Origin: DASYRM01 sp036004405
GTDB taxonomy: Bacteria; Acidobacteriota; Vicinamibacteria; Vicinamibacterales; UBA2999
NCBI GenBank assembly: GCA_036004405.1
Contig: DASYRM010000159.1
Span: 16,972-80,971 of the forward strand
Length of the DNA: 64,000 bases
Direction of reading: 5' to 3'
A program made the position numbers and the translations under genes. Position 1 is the stretch's first letter, and every line of letters begins with the position of its first letter. Positions 43,536-52,452 of the stretch are shown piece by piece. The notes below the pieces were generated by a model that was not told the origin of the DNA, did not search any database, and worked only from the letters and a program-made list of their open reading frames with translations.

Positions 43536-44837
43536 ACTTCGCACCGGGCCGCGCGGCGCCGCGTCCACCACCGCGGCTGCCGGCGGGATGCGGCGCTGGC
43601 GGCCGGCAAGCCACCCGGGTAGCGGCTCCATCGGCGGCGCCGGCGGCTGCATCGTCAGCCGCTCGAACATCTCGCCATACACGCGCTCGATCACCGGCCA
43701 CTCGTAGTGGGCCTCGTAGTACGCGCGTCCATTCTCGCCCAATTCGGCGGCCAGCGCCGGGTCGTCGAGCAGGCGGTCGAGCATGGCCTCGAACTCGCGG
43801 CCGCTGGCGTAGAAGAGGCCGCCGTTGCTGCGCAGGCACTGGCCGGCCAGGACGTCGCAGCGCCCGTTGGCCAGCACCGGGACGCCGAGTGCCCAGGCCT
43901 CGATCATCACCATCGACAGGCTCTCGAAATACGACGGCATCACCAGCGCTTCGGCGCCGGCCAGCACGTCGTACTTGTCCTGATCGCTCACGTACCCGAG
44001 GTGACGGATACGCGGGTGCGCCGGGACGGGCAGCACCGGCGTGCCGATCAGCACCAGGTCCAGCGCGCGGTCCGACCGGCTCGCATACTGCAGGAAGTAG
44101 TCGAAGAGCTCAGCGCACCCCTTGTTCACGTCGATACGGCCGACGTAGAGCACGTACGGCCGGTCGAGGCCGAACTTGACGCCGGCGCCGGCGGCGTCGG
44201 TGGTGTCTGGAATCTGTGAGCCGACCCCCACCGTCACGCCCGCCACGTCGCCGTTGTGGTGGAGTGCCTGAATCAGGGCGCGCTCCTCCGGCGTGTTGTA
44301 CATGACGCCGCGCGCACCGCGCAGCACCGGGCCGAGGATGTCGAGGCCCACCGCCGGGTCCCGCTCACTGGTCGGCACCAGGACCGCGTTGGCCCCGGCC
44401 GCCCGCGCGCCGTGAAACGCAGTGTGATACCGCAGGCTGAAGAGCACCACGAAGTCCACCTCGCGGGCGGTTTGCGCGACGCGCGCGATGAGCTGTGGAC
44501 TCACCGGCCCCTGGCTGTCGAGCCAGGCGAGCTCGTCGGCGGTCGAGTGCGTCTCGTCGAACACGAGCGACGAGCGGCGCGCGAAATCGTGGGGGTCGCG
44601 TTCGCGGGCCACCGCGAAGCGCTCCACCGGGATGCCGTTGACGTGCGTGGGGCCGGCCGGATACTCGTTCTTCCACGACACGTAGTCGCGGGCGCACGTG
44701 GTGAGCACGCGCACGTCGGCGTGCGCGGCCAGGTGTTCGGCGATGTACCGCGCGTGCAGCTCCGATCCGCCGCCGATATCCTCGGCGTAGCGCTGCACGA
44801 CGAGGGCTAGTGACCTGGCCCCGGTCACTTTTTTCAC
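43518..44837 (-). CDS. Glycosyltransferase, GT4-like
   Basis: A 439-residue GT-B enzyme: SLALVVQRYAEDIGGGSELHARYIAEHL (acceptor domain), VLYVGRIDVNKGCAELFDYF (donor-domain start), IRHLGYVSDQDKYDVLAGAEALVMPSYFESLSMVMIEAWALGVPVLANG with the GT4 E-x7-E motif. The GTG start overlaps the TGA of the coiled-coil protein gene (GTGA). The C-terminus (VRSVEGGL) comes from a REP-like repeat. It likely acts with 42217 and the UbiA-type enzyme on a lipid-linked glycan. Confidence 0.88.
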   Translation of the reverse strand: MKKVTGARSLALVVQRYAEDIGGGSELHARYIAEHLAAHADVRVLTTCARDYVSWKNEYPAGPTHVNGIPVERFAVARERDPHDFARRSSLVFDETHSTADELAWLDSQGPVSPQLIARVAQTAREVDFVVLFSLRYHTAFHGARAAGANAVLVPTSERDPAVGLDILGPVLRGARGVMYNTPEERALIQALHHNGDVAGVTVGVGSQIPDTTDAAGAGVKFGLDRPYVLYVGRIDVNKGCAELFDYFLQYASRSDRALDLVLIGTPVLPVPAHPRIRHLGYVSDQDKYDVLAGAEALVMPSYFESLSMVMIEAWALGVPVLANGRCDVLAGQCLRSNGGLFYASGREFEAMLDRLLDDPALAAELGENGRAYYEAHYEWPVIERVYGEMFERLTMQPPAPPMEPLPGWLAGRQRRIPPAAAVVDAAPRGPVRSVEGGL

Positions 44838-46048
44838 GCGTCGGACGGATCGGCCTCGGGCCGCGTGACGTCGGAAGCGCGTGGAGATTCCGGGCTCGCC
44901 GCCGGTTCGGGCGCCGAGACGGCCGGGGCCGCCGCGGGTTCTTCGAGCGCCGGCGGTGCCGCGGCGACGAACGGCGCCGGCTCGTGCACGACTGGCTCCG
45001 GCACCAGGGGCGCGCTCACGACAGAGGCCGGCGGCTCTGGCGCCGCGGCCGGGGCCGCGGGCGATCCCGTGGGCTCGGCGGCTTCGAACCCGTCGCCCGC
45101 CTCGCCGTCGGGGCCGTCGTCGAACCCGTCGTCGTCTCCCTCAGGGGCGTCGGCCGATGGCTGGGCCAGCGCGGCGCCCGTGCCCATCGCCTCGCCGCCC
45201 GGACCTGTCCCGCGCCGGCCACGCCGGCGACGGCGTCGACGCCGGCTCCCCTCTGACGATCCCTCCGGCCCCGCTGATTCGCCCGCGGGGCGTGGCGACG
45301 GACCGGGCGAAGACGGGGCGGGTGCGTCGAACGTGCGCGACGGCACGGCTGGCGGTGCGGGTACGGCCTCGAGCCCGCGAATGCGCCGCTCCGTGAAGTC
45401 CGCCCGCGTGGCCAGCGACTCGACGCGCAGCGCCAGGCTCTGCATCTCGAGGCTGACGCGCGACACTTCCGTGACCAGCCGCTGCAACACGGTGTAGTGC
45501 AGCGCGTTCCACTCGGCCTGCGTCCGCTCACGCTCCGCTTCGCGCCGCGCCGCGTCGCGATTGACCTTCGCCTGCGCGTTCAGCGCGGCCGCGATCGGGT
45601 TGGGATTGAAGAACAGCTTCAGCACCGGGTTGAACAGCTTCCGCAGGAAGCGCAGCAGCCCGCTGTGCGTGTCGTAGATCGTGTGATCCTCGAAGGTGAA
45701 GGCGTCGGGCGGTTCGGCCGGCGCGATGTCGGCGGGCGCTCCCGCCGCTTTCCTGAGCTGGTCGAGCAGGCCCGGTTTCACCGTGCGCGGGTCGAGAATC
45801 GCCTCCAGGCGGCGGGCGGCCAGCTCTTGAATCTGCTGCGCCGACAAGTCGATCCCGTGGCGCTGCGAGATGCGCGACTTGATCTCCTTGATGATCTGAT
45901 CCACGTCGGCCTGCTCTGGCTGGTTTTCCTGGCCGCCGCCCTGCGGCTGCGGAGAGGGCCGACGTTCGCCGCCGCGGCGGTCGTGGCCGCGCCGGCCCCG
46001 ATGGAAGTGCGGGCGGCGCCCCTGGTGCGGATGCTGATCTGCTGCCAT
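44834..46048 (-). CDS. Low-complexity coiled-coil protein of unknown function
   Basis: A 404-residue protein in three parts: an Arg/His/Gly/Gln-rich N-terminus (1-45); a folded part at about 46-245 (VDQIIKEIKSRISQRHGIDLSAQQIQELAARRLEA..., then TQAEWNALHYTVLQRLVTEVSRVSLEMQSLALRVESLATRADF, a coiled coil); and a disordered Pro/Ala/Glu tail with a run of Arg near 270. No catalytic motif. It is translationally coupled to the downstream glycosyltransferase, so it may be a scaffold for glycan synthesis. Codon use is like its neighbours. Confidence 0.65.
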   Translation of the reverse strand: MAADQHPHQGRRPHFHRGRRGHDRRGGERRPSPQPQGGGQENQPEQADVDQIIKEIKSRISQRHGIDLSAQQIQELAARRLEAILDPRTVKPGLLDQLRKAAGAPADIAPAEPPDAFTFEDHTIYDTHSGLLRFLRKLFNPVLKLFFNPNPIAAALNAQAKVNRDAARREAERERTQAEWNALHYTVLQRLVTEVSRVSLEMQSLALRVESLATRADFTERRIRGLEAVPAPPAVPSRTFDAPAPSSPGPSPRPAGESAGPEGSSEGSRRRRRRRRGRRGTGPGGEAMGTGAALAQPSADAPEGDDDGFDDGPDGEAGDGFEAAEPTGSPAAPAAAPEPPASVVSAPLVPEPVVHEPAPFVAAAPPALEEPAAAPAVSAPEPAASPESPRASDVTRPEADPSDA

Positions 46049-46072
46049 GTCGATCGGTAAGTATTGCCGAAA

Positions 46073-46951
46073 TCAGCCCCCGAGGGGCGTGTAGAGCACC
46101 AGGAAGACCGCGGCGACCCAGAGCGCCACGCAGATGAGCAGTGGCCGGTCGGTGAGGAGCAGCTCCGACGGGCTGCCGCCGCCATCGCGCCGGTGAACCA
46201 GATACAGGTAGCGGAAGATGCCGTAGAGGACGAACGGGATGGTCAGCCCCAGCCGGTCCGACCCGAGCCGTTCGGCGGTCTCGGAGCTGATCGTGTAGAC
46301 GCTGTAGGCCACGAGCGTCGCCGCGGTCACCACCGAGATCATCTGGTCGAGCAGATACGGGCTGTATTCCTCCAGGATCGGCCGGTGGCCGGCGGCACCG
46401 TCGCTCAGCAGCGTCAGCTCGTGCCGGCGCTTGCTGAGACCGATGAAGAGCGCCAGCAGCGTGGAGCACACGAGCAGCCAGTGGCTGATCGGGACACCGA
46501 TCGCGACGGCGCCCGCCACCGCCCTCAGCACGAAGCCGGCCGACAGCGTGAGCACGTCGATGATGACGTAGTGCTTGAGCGCCGCCGAATACGCCACGAG
46601 CAGCACCACATACGACACGGCGGCCATGGTCAGCCCGGCATTGATGGCCGTGGACGCGGCCACGCACACCGCGATCAGAACGAGCGCGGCGGTCAGCGCC
46701 ACGCCGGGCGCCAGCGCGCCGGAGGCGATGGGCCGGTGACGCTTGATTGGATGCTGGGCGTCGCCGGCTCGATCGAGTACGTCGTTGACGAGATATACCG
46801 CGCCCGACAAGCCACAGAAGATCAGGAACGCGCCGATTGCCGACGGCCACGCGGCGCGGTCGAGCAGTCGACCGCTGAAGAGCAGCCCTGCGAACACGAA
46901 CAGGTTCTTCGTCCACTGCTGCGGACGGAGCGACCTGACGAGCAGGACCAC
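46073..46951 (-). CDS. UbiA-type prenyltransferase, decaprenyl-phosphate phosphoribosyltransferase-like
   Basis: A 292-residue, roughly nine-helix membrane enzyme. The first Asp-rich motif NDVLDRAGDAQHPIKRHRPIASG (NDxxDxxxDxxHPxKxxRPI) is the pattern of the DPPR synthase branch, which transfers phosphoribose to polyprenyl phosphate rather than a prenyl group to an aromatic ring. The second motif region is STLLALFIGLSKRRHE. GTG 46951 is the start. With two glycosyltransferases and a GT-C-like protein in the window, it suggests polyprenyl-linked ribose or arabinose in the envelope. Confidence 0.82.
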   Translation of the reverse strand: MVLLVRSLRPQQWTKNLFVFAGLLFSGRLLDRAAWPSAIGAFLIFCGLSGAVYLVNDVLDRAGDAQHPIKRHRPIASGALAPGVALTAALVLIAVCVAASTAINAGLTMAAVSYVVLLVAYSAALKHYVIIDVLTLSAGFVLRAVAGAVAIGVPISHWLLVCSTLLALFIGLSKRRHELTLLSDGAAGHRPILEEYSPYLLDQMISVVTAATLVAYSVYTISSETAERLGSDRLGLTIPFVLYGIFRYLYLVHRRDGGGSPSELLLTDRPLLICVALWVAAVFLVLYTPLGG

Positions 46952-46961
46952 CGAGATCGGC

Positions 46962-47309
46962 CTACTTTGCGACGGTGAAGCTGCGCACCGCGTCGGCCTC
47001 GTTGTCGTAGGTCTCGAACACGGTGAGGAGCTTGGTGATCGACAGCAGATCCTCGATGCGCTTGGTGAGGTTGAGCAGCCGCATGGTGCCGCCCTGCCGT
47101 TTGACGGTGGTGTAGGTGCGCACCACTTCGCCGAGGCCGGCGCTGTCGATGTAGGGCACGTCGGCGAGGTTCAGTACGAGCTGCTTGCGGCCCTGGAGCA
47201 CCAGGCTGTTGATCTTGTCCTTCAGGATCTCGTCGCCTTCGCCCAGCGTCATCTTGCCCTTGAGGTCCAGGATGGTGACCTCGCCCGCGGCTCGTTCCTC
47301 GATCTGCAT
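46962..47309 (-). CDS. STAS-domain anti-sigma factor antagonist
   Basis: A 115-residue SpoIIAA-like protein: EVTILDLKGKMTLGEGDEILKDKI, VLNLADVPYIDSAGLGEVVRTYTTVKRQGG with the phosphorylatable Ser near position 57, and TKRIEDLLSITKLLTVFETY. It should sequester an anti-sigma or RsbT-like kinase when unphosphorylated; no kinase or phosphatase partner lies nearby. It is 10 bp upstream of the UbiA-type gene, so co-transcription is likely. Confidence 0.92.
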   Translation of the reverse strand: MQIEERAAGEVTILDLKGKMTLGEGDEILKDKINSLVLQGRKQLVLNLADVPYIDSAGLGEVVRTYTTVKRQGGTMRLLNLTKRIEDLLSITKLLTVFETYDNEADAVRSFTVAK

Positions 47310-47391
47310 AGGTCCTCGGAGTCGATCGGATGGCGTCAGAAAGCCCAGAATTCTAGCATTAGACCCCGGCGAGCCGATTCAGGTCTGGGGG

Positions 47392-47429
47392 GACAGAAAA
47401 GAAAGGGGCCAGGACGTAGTCCTGGCCCC
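47392..47429 (-). terminator. Rho-independent terminator of the zinc-ribbon gene
   Basis: Minus strand: GGGGCCAGGAC (47429-47419), loop TAC, GTCCTGGCCCC (47415-47405), then TTTCTTTTCTG. An 11-bp perfect stem with a T-rich tail, 59 bp after the stop. Confidence 0.85.
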
Positions 47430-47487
47430 TTGTGTATAGCGAACTCAACGACGGCCGAACGGGTTGCGACCGAAAAGTTTCCGGCGC

Positions 47488-47817
47488 CTACGCGCCGCTC
47501 GCCCCCGCGAACTTCCTCTGCTGGAAGCACTCCTTGCAGAAGATGGGACGGCCTTGAGTGGGACGGAAGGGGACCGTGGTCTCCTTGCCGCACGCCGAGC
47601 ACGTGGCCTGTGTCTCCACGCGCTCCCTTGGGAACCCGTCGCCGCGCCCGCCTCCCGGGCTCGACAGGCTCCTGCTGGCCCTCTTGGCCTTGCATGACTT
47701 GCAACGCTTGGGTTCGTTCTTGAACTGCTTGTCAGCGAAGAAGAGCTGTTCGCCCGCCGTCCAGATGAACTCGTTGTTGCAATCCACGCACCTCAGGGAC
47801 TTGTCTTGGAACTCCAT
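47488..47817 (-). CDS. Double zinc-ribbon protein
   Basis: A 109-residue protein with two Cys4 modules: LRCVDCNNEFIW with KRCKSCKAKR (residues 9-45), and ATCSACGKETTV with IFCKECFQQRK (about 70-103), joined by a Gly/Arg-rich linker. This is the CxxC zinc-ribbon type often found as a small stand-alone protein in Acidobacteriota and Chloroflexota, possibly binding RNA or DNA. It lies just downstream of rpsU and could be in its transcript; a terminator follows. Confidence 0.85.
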   Translation of the reverse strand: MEFQDKSLRCVDCNNEFIWTAGEQLFFADKQFKNEPKRCKSCKAKRASRSLSSPGGGRGDGFPRERVETQATCSACGKETTVPFRPTQGRPIFCKECFQQRKFAGASGA

Positions 47818-47856
47818 CGGTCGCCACCTCGTGAGCTCGTCGTCCTGTGGGTTTTG

Positions 47857-48054
47857 CTACTCCAACTCGCGTCGGAGCTTCTTACGGTTGCGCTTGCGCG
47901 CCAGAGCCTGCTTGGCCCTGCGTTTGTCACCCGGCTTCAAATAGAAGGAATGCTTCTTGATGTCCTTGATGATGTCTTCCTGCTGGACCTTCCGCTTGAA
48001 GCGTCGGAGGGCGCTTTCGATCGACTCACCCTCCTGAATCTTGACTTCAGCCAC
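47857..48054 (-). CDS. rpsU: 30S ribosomal protein S21
   Basis: A 65-residue, very basic ribosomal protein: AEVKIQEGESIESALRRFKRKV, then DIIKDIKKHSFYLKPGDKRRAKQALARKRNRKKLRRELE. GTG 48054 gives the normal length; the longer frame to 48162 is 5' UTR. A strong promoter at 48147-48175 gives a leader of about 85 nt. The gene is divergent from purD. Confidence 0.93.
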   Translation of the reverse strand: MAEVKIQEGESIESALRRFKRKVQQEDIIKDIKKHSFYLKPGDKRRAKQALARKRNRKKLRRELE

Positions 48055-48146
48055 GCCTAGATACACCCCCTCATCGGCTGGATGGCACTGTCTGTAAGAC
48101 CGTTTACGAAGTGGCGAATACAGTAGGCTATCACAGGCGCGCGCGG

Positions 48147-48175
48147 ATTCTAGGCGTAACACGTCCGCACGTCAA
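48147..48175 (-). promoter_or_regulatory. rpsU promoter
   Basis: Minus strand: TTGACG (48175-48170), 17-nt spacer, TAGAAT (48152-48147); predicted start near 48140. Confidence 0.8.
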
Positions 48176-48332
48176 CAACTACCGTCGCCGTGTCGTATAG
48201 AGAGATCCCATCCTTTTTGAGCATGGCCGAGAGTGGACTCGGCATGGCTTCCAGCCGCCGCGGGCGGAAGGCACAATCCCGCTGGGTTGGATCTGCTAAC
48301 ACCAACATTTCCAATGTGTTAAGGCCACAGGT
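48176..48332 (+). other. purD upstream region with hairpins
   Basis: About 157 bp with no gene. It has a GCCGAG...CTCGGC hairpin near 48210-48235, CCGCC-GCG-GGCGG near 48255, and an imperfect inverted repeat AACACCAACATT...AATGTGTT (48298-48320) that ends 12 bp before the ATG and could be an operator. No known purine or ZTP riboswitch consensus could be fitted. Confidence 0.4.
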
Positions 48333-49622
48333 ATGCGAATCCTCGTGATTGGAGGGGGCGGGCGCGAGCACGCCTTGACCTGGTTGCTCGGGTCTGGGCG
48401 GAGCGACGTGTCGGTGGTGTGCGCCCCAGGCAACCCTGGAATTGCGGCGCTGGCAGAGTGCCGGCCGGCCGATCTGACGCAGCCGTTGGAACTGCTGGGC
48501 ATCGCGGAACAGGAGAAGGTGGACCTGACCGTCGTAGGTCCAGAGCTGCCGCTCAGCGCCGGCGTGGCCGACGTGTTTGCCAGCGCCGGCCGTCCGATCA
48601 TGGGCCCTACCCGTGCGGCCGCCGCGCTCGAGTCGAGCAAGTCGTTCGCGAAGCACTTCATGGCTCGCCACCGCGTGCCCACCGCGCGGTTCGTCGACTG
48701 CGCGACCTCGAACGAGGCGCTCGCGGCGATCGCGAAGGGCGATCTCGGCTATCCGATCGTGGTCAAGGCAGACGGGCTGGCCGCGGGCAAGGGCGTGGTC
48801 ATCGCCGAGGATCGGGCGGCGGCCGAAGCCGCGGTGCGCGAGACGATGGTGGATCGACGGTTCGGGAGCGCGGGCGATCGGGTGGTGCTCGAAGAGTTCC
48901 TCGTCGGTCAGGAGGCGTCGTACTTCGTGCTGTCCGACGGGCGATCGTTCGTGCGCATGTCCTCGGCGCAGGATCACAAGCGCATCTTCGACGGCGACCG
49001 CGGCCCCAACACCGGCGGCATGGGCGCCTTTGCGCCCAGCCCGCTCGTCACGCCGGAGATCGAGCAGCGCGTCGTCGAGGAGGTGGTCGAGCCGGTGCTC
49101 AACGGCATGCGCGACGAGGGTCACCCATTCAGGGGGTTTCTCTACGTCGGCCTGATGCTCACGGCGGCGGGTCCGAGAGTGGTGGAGTTCAACGTGCGCT
49201 TCGGCGATCCCGAGGCGCAGGTGATCCTGCCGATGCTCGACGAGGATCTGCCGGAGCTGCTGATGGCCGCGGCCACCGGGTCGCTCGAGTCGCGGGCGGC
49301 AGACACGTTGAACGAGCGTGTCGTCGGCGTGGTGATGGCGTCGGCCGGCTATCCCGACTCAGCGGAGTCCGGACGCGTGATCAGCGGCCTGCCCGCGGCA
49401 TCCGCGGTGCCGGGCGCGCTCGTCTTCCATGCCGGAACGGCCGCGCGTGGCACCGACGTCGTCACGGCCGGTGGGCGCGTGCTCACCGTCGTGGGCCGTG
49501 GTCCCACCTATGAGCAGGCCATCGACGTGGCCTACCGCGCGGCCGGTGAGATTCGCTTCGAGGGCATGCAGTTCCGCACCGACATCGGCCGGAAGGCGCT
49601 GGCAGGTTCATCCCGCCTGTGA
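48333..49622 (+). CDS. purD: Phosphoribosylamine-glycine ligase
   Basis: A 429-residue GAR synthetase, step 2 of purine synthesis. ILVIGGGGREHALTWLL (residues 3-19), PELPLSAGVAD, ATP-grasp blocks YPIVVKADGLAAGKGVVIA and VVLEEFLVGQEAS, the PurD signature PNTGGMGAFAPSP, and the metal site EFNVRFGDPEAQVILP. It is separated from the main pur operon by mtaB, a PRC-barrel gene, rlmN and the M16 protease. Its TGA overlaps the mtaB GTG. Confidence 0.96.
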   Translation: MRILVIGGGGREHALTWLLGSGRSDVSVVCAPGNPGIAALAECRPADLTQPLELLGIAEQEKVDLTVVGPELPLSAGVADVFASAGRPIMGPTRAAAALESSKSFAKHFMARHRVPTARFVDCATSNEALAAIAKGDLGYPIVVKADGLAAGKGVVIAEDRAAAEAAVRETMVDRRFGSAGDRVVLEEFLVGQEASYFVLSDGRSFVRMSSAQDHKRIFDGDRGPNTGGMGAFAPSPLVTPEIEQRVVEEVVEPVLNGMRDEGHPFRGFLYVGLMLTAAGPRVVEFNVRFGDPEAQVILPMLDEDLPELLMAAATGSLESRAADTLNERVVGVVMASAGYPDSAESGRVISGLPAASAVPGALVFHAGTAARGTDVVTAGGRVLTVVGRGPTYEQAIDVAYRAAGEIRFEGMQFRTDIGRKALAGSSRL

Positions 49623-50905
49623 GATACGCCGTCGTTACGTTCGGCTGCCGCGTCAACCAGGCCGACTCGCTCGAGATCGAAGGCGAGCTGCGCGCGCGCG
49701 GCGGCGTCAGCGTCGCCCCGTCGGATGCCGACGTCGTGATCGTCAACACGTGCTCGGTCACCGCGGCGGCCGATCAGGGCGCGCGGCAGGTGATCCGGCG
49801 CGTCGCGCGCGACAATCCCGGCGTCGAGATCATCGTGACGGGCTGTTACGCGACGCGGCGTCCCGACGATCTGGCCGCGCTCCCGAACGTGGTGCACGTG
49901 GTGATCAACTCGTCGAAGGACGGGCTCGCGCGCGAGCTGGCCGACGGGCGTGGCCTGACCACGGCGGAGCGGTTTGCCGGCGGCGCCGGTCCCTGCGGCG
50001 CGGTGCTCGAGCCTGGCGTCGCCGGGCGCACCGCGCTCACGCTGCGCGTGCAGACCGGGTGCGACGAGCAGTGCAGCTACTGCATCATCCCGACCACGCG
50101 CGGCCACGGTCGCTCGAAGCCGTTCGGCGAGGTTCGCGCCGCGATCGTGCGCGCCGTCGCCGCCGGCTACAAGGAGATCGCGATCACCGGCGTGCACCTC
50201 GGCTCCTACGGACGCGATCTGGCGGAGGCCGGCTCGCTCATCGCGCTCGCCCGCGAGCTCGCCACCTGGCCCGGCGACGTCCTGTTCCGTTTGAGCTCGC
50301 TCGAACCGATGGACTGCGGCCGCGATCTCGTCGATCTCGTGGCGGCCTCTCCACGCCTCGCGCCGCACTTCCATCTGCCGCTGCAGCACTCGAGCGACGA
50401 GCTGCTCCGCGCGATGCGGCGCCCGTACTCGTCGGCGTACTACCGCGATCTCGTCGCGGCGATTCGCGAGCGCATCCCGCACGCGTCGATCGGTTCCGAC
50501 GTCATCGTGGGATTTCCCGGCGAGTCCGAACGGCAGGCCGCCGATCTCGTCGAGTACCTCGAGGCGTCGCCGCTGACGCACGTGCACGTCTTCCCGTACT
50601 CGCATCGTCCCGGCACCGAGGCGAGCGGAATGCCCGGCCTGCCGGAACCCGCGGTCGCGCGGGCGCGCGGCGCCGCCGTGCGCGCGGTCAGCGATCGCCT
50701 GTCGCGCGCCTTCCGGGCGTCGCAGGCCAGTCGGGTGCGGCGCGCGCTCGTGGTGGACGATGGCGGCGCGGCCGTCACCGACAACTATCTGCGCCTGCGC
50801 CTCGATCGCCCGTGTATCCGCAACACCTGGATTGACGTCGAGGTGCTCGCCGCCAACGCCGGGCGGGTTGTGACGGCCGAGTCGGCGATTGTTGAGTCGG
50901 CCTGA
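49619..50905 (+). CDS. mtaB: tRNA (t6A37) methylthiotransferase MtaB
   Basis: A 428-residue radical-SAM enzyme making ms2t6A37 in tRNA. The N-terminal UPF0004 domain carries the three cluster cysteines (FGCRVNQ, VNTCSVTA, VTGCYATR); the radical SAM core has RVQTGCDEQCSYCIIP (CxxxCxxC) and HLPLQHSSDELLRAMRRPYS; a C-terminal TRAM-like domain follows. FGCRVNQ and the overall spacing fit MtaB rather than MiaB or RimO. GTG 49619 overlaps the purD stop. Confidence 0.93.
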   Translation: MRYAVVTFGCRVNQADSLEIEGELRARGGVSVAPSDADVVIVNTCSVTAAADQGARQVIRRVARDNPGVEIIVTGCYATRRPDDLAALPNVVHVVINSSKDGLARELADGRGLTTAERFAGGAGPCGAVLEPGVAGRTALTLRVQTGCDEQCSYCIIPTTRGHGRSKPFGEVRAAIVRAVAAGYKEIAITGVHLGSYGRDLAEAGSLIALARELATWPGDVLFRLSSLEPMDCGRDLVDLVAASPRLAPHFHLPLQHSSDELLRAMRRPYSSAYYRDLVAAIRERIPHASIGSDVIVGFPGESERQAADLVEYLEASPLTHVHVFPYSHRPGTEASGMPGLPEPAVARARGAAVRAVSDRLSRAFRASQASRVRRALVVDDGGAAVTDNYLRLRLDRPCIRNTWIDVEVLAANAGRVVTAESAIVESA

Positions 50906-50928
50906 AACTCAGCAATGCACCTCGGCGC

Positions 50929-50934
50929 TAAAAT
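50929..50934 (+). promoter_or_regulatory. -10 box of the PRC-barrel gene
   Basis: TAAAAT ends 6 nt before the ATG at 50941, placing the expected transcription start on the start codon. No -35 is evident. Confidence 0.5.
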
Positions 50935-50940
50935 CGCCCC

Positions 50941-51232
50941 ATGGTGCACCGACTGAATCTCGTCCAGGGCTTCCACGTGCACGCGACCGACGGTCACATC
51001 GGGCACGTCGACGACTTCCTCTTCGACGAGTCCTGGCAGCTCCGCTACATCGTCGTGGACACGAGCAACTGGCTCGGCGGCAAGTGGGTGGCAGTGGCAC
51101 CCGCGTCCGTGAAGCGCATCGACTGGTCCAATCGCGAGCTGCACATGTCGCTCACGCGGGCCGAGATCCGCGACAGCCCGAACATGGAAGAAGCGCAGGT
51201 CCCGTCGTACGAGCTCGTCCCGCGCTTCGTGA

Positions 51233-51240
<8 letters not shown>
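50941..51240 (+). CDS. PRC-barrel domain protein
   Basis: A 99-residue single PRC-barrel: LVQGFHVHATDGHIGHVDDFLFDESWQLRYIVVDTSNWLGGKWVAVAP is the typical strand pattern, followed by VKRIDWSNRELHMSLTRAEIRDSP. Related proteins act in stress responses or RNA/photosystem assembly; the role here is unknown. The mRNA looks leaderless. Its 3' end overlaps rlmN, which is convergent, by 8 bp. Confidence 0.85.
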
Positions 51241-52372
<1,132 letters not shown>

Positions 52373-52423
52373 ATCAATACTTTGCAGCCAACTTTCATGG
52401 CGCTAATGAGCGGCGGTGTCTAC

Positions 52424-52439
52424 GGCCGGCGGACCGGCC
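52424..52439. repeat. Small GC palindrome before the M16 protease gene
   Basis: GGCCGG-CGGA-CCGGCC, 13 bp upstream of the ATG at 52453, preceded by CTAC. It may affect ribosome access; it is not clearly a family A copy. Confidence 0.4.
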
Positions 52440-52452
52440 TCGGGAGCGCCCG

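Noticed and set aside
48176..48332. ZTP (pfl) or purine riboswitch upstream of purD
   Set aside because: GC hairpins exist, but the conserved pfl core (GACUGNCGG... and the 3' CCGCCNGGGC pseudoknot in proper order) and the purine-riboswitch three-way junction could not be fitted.
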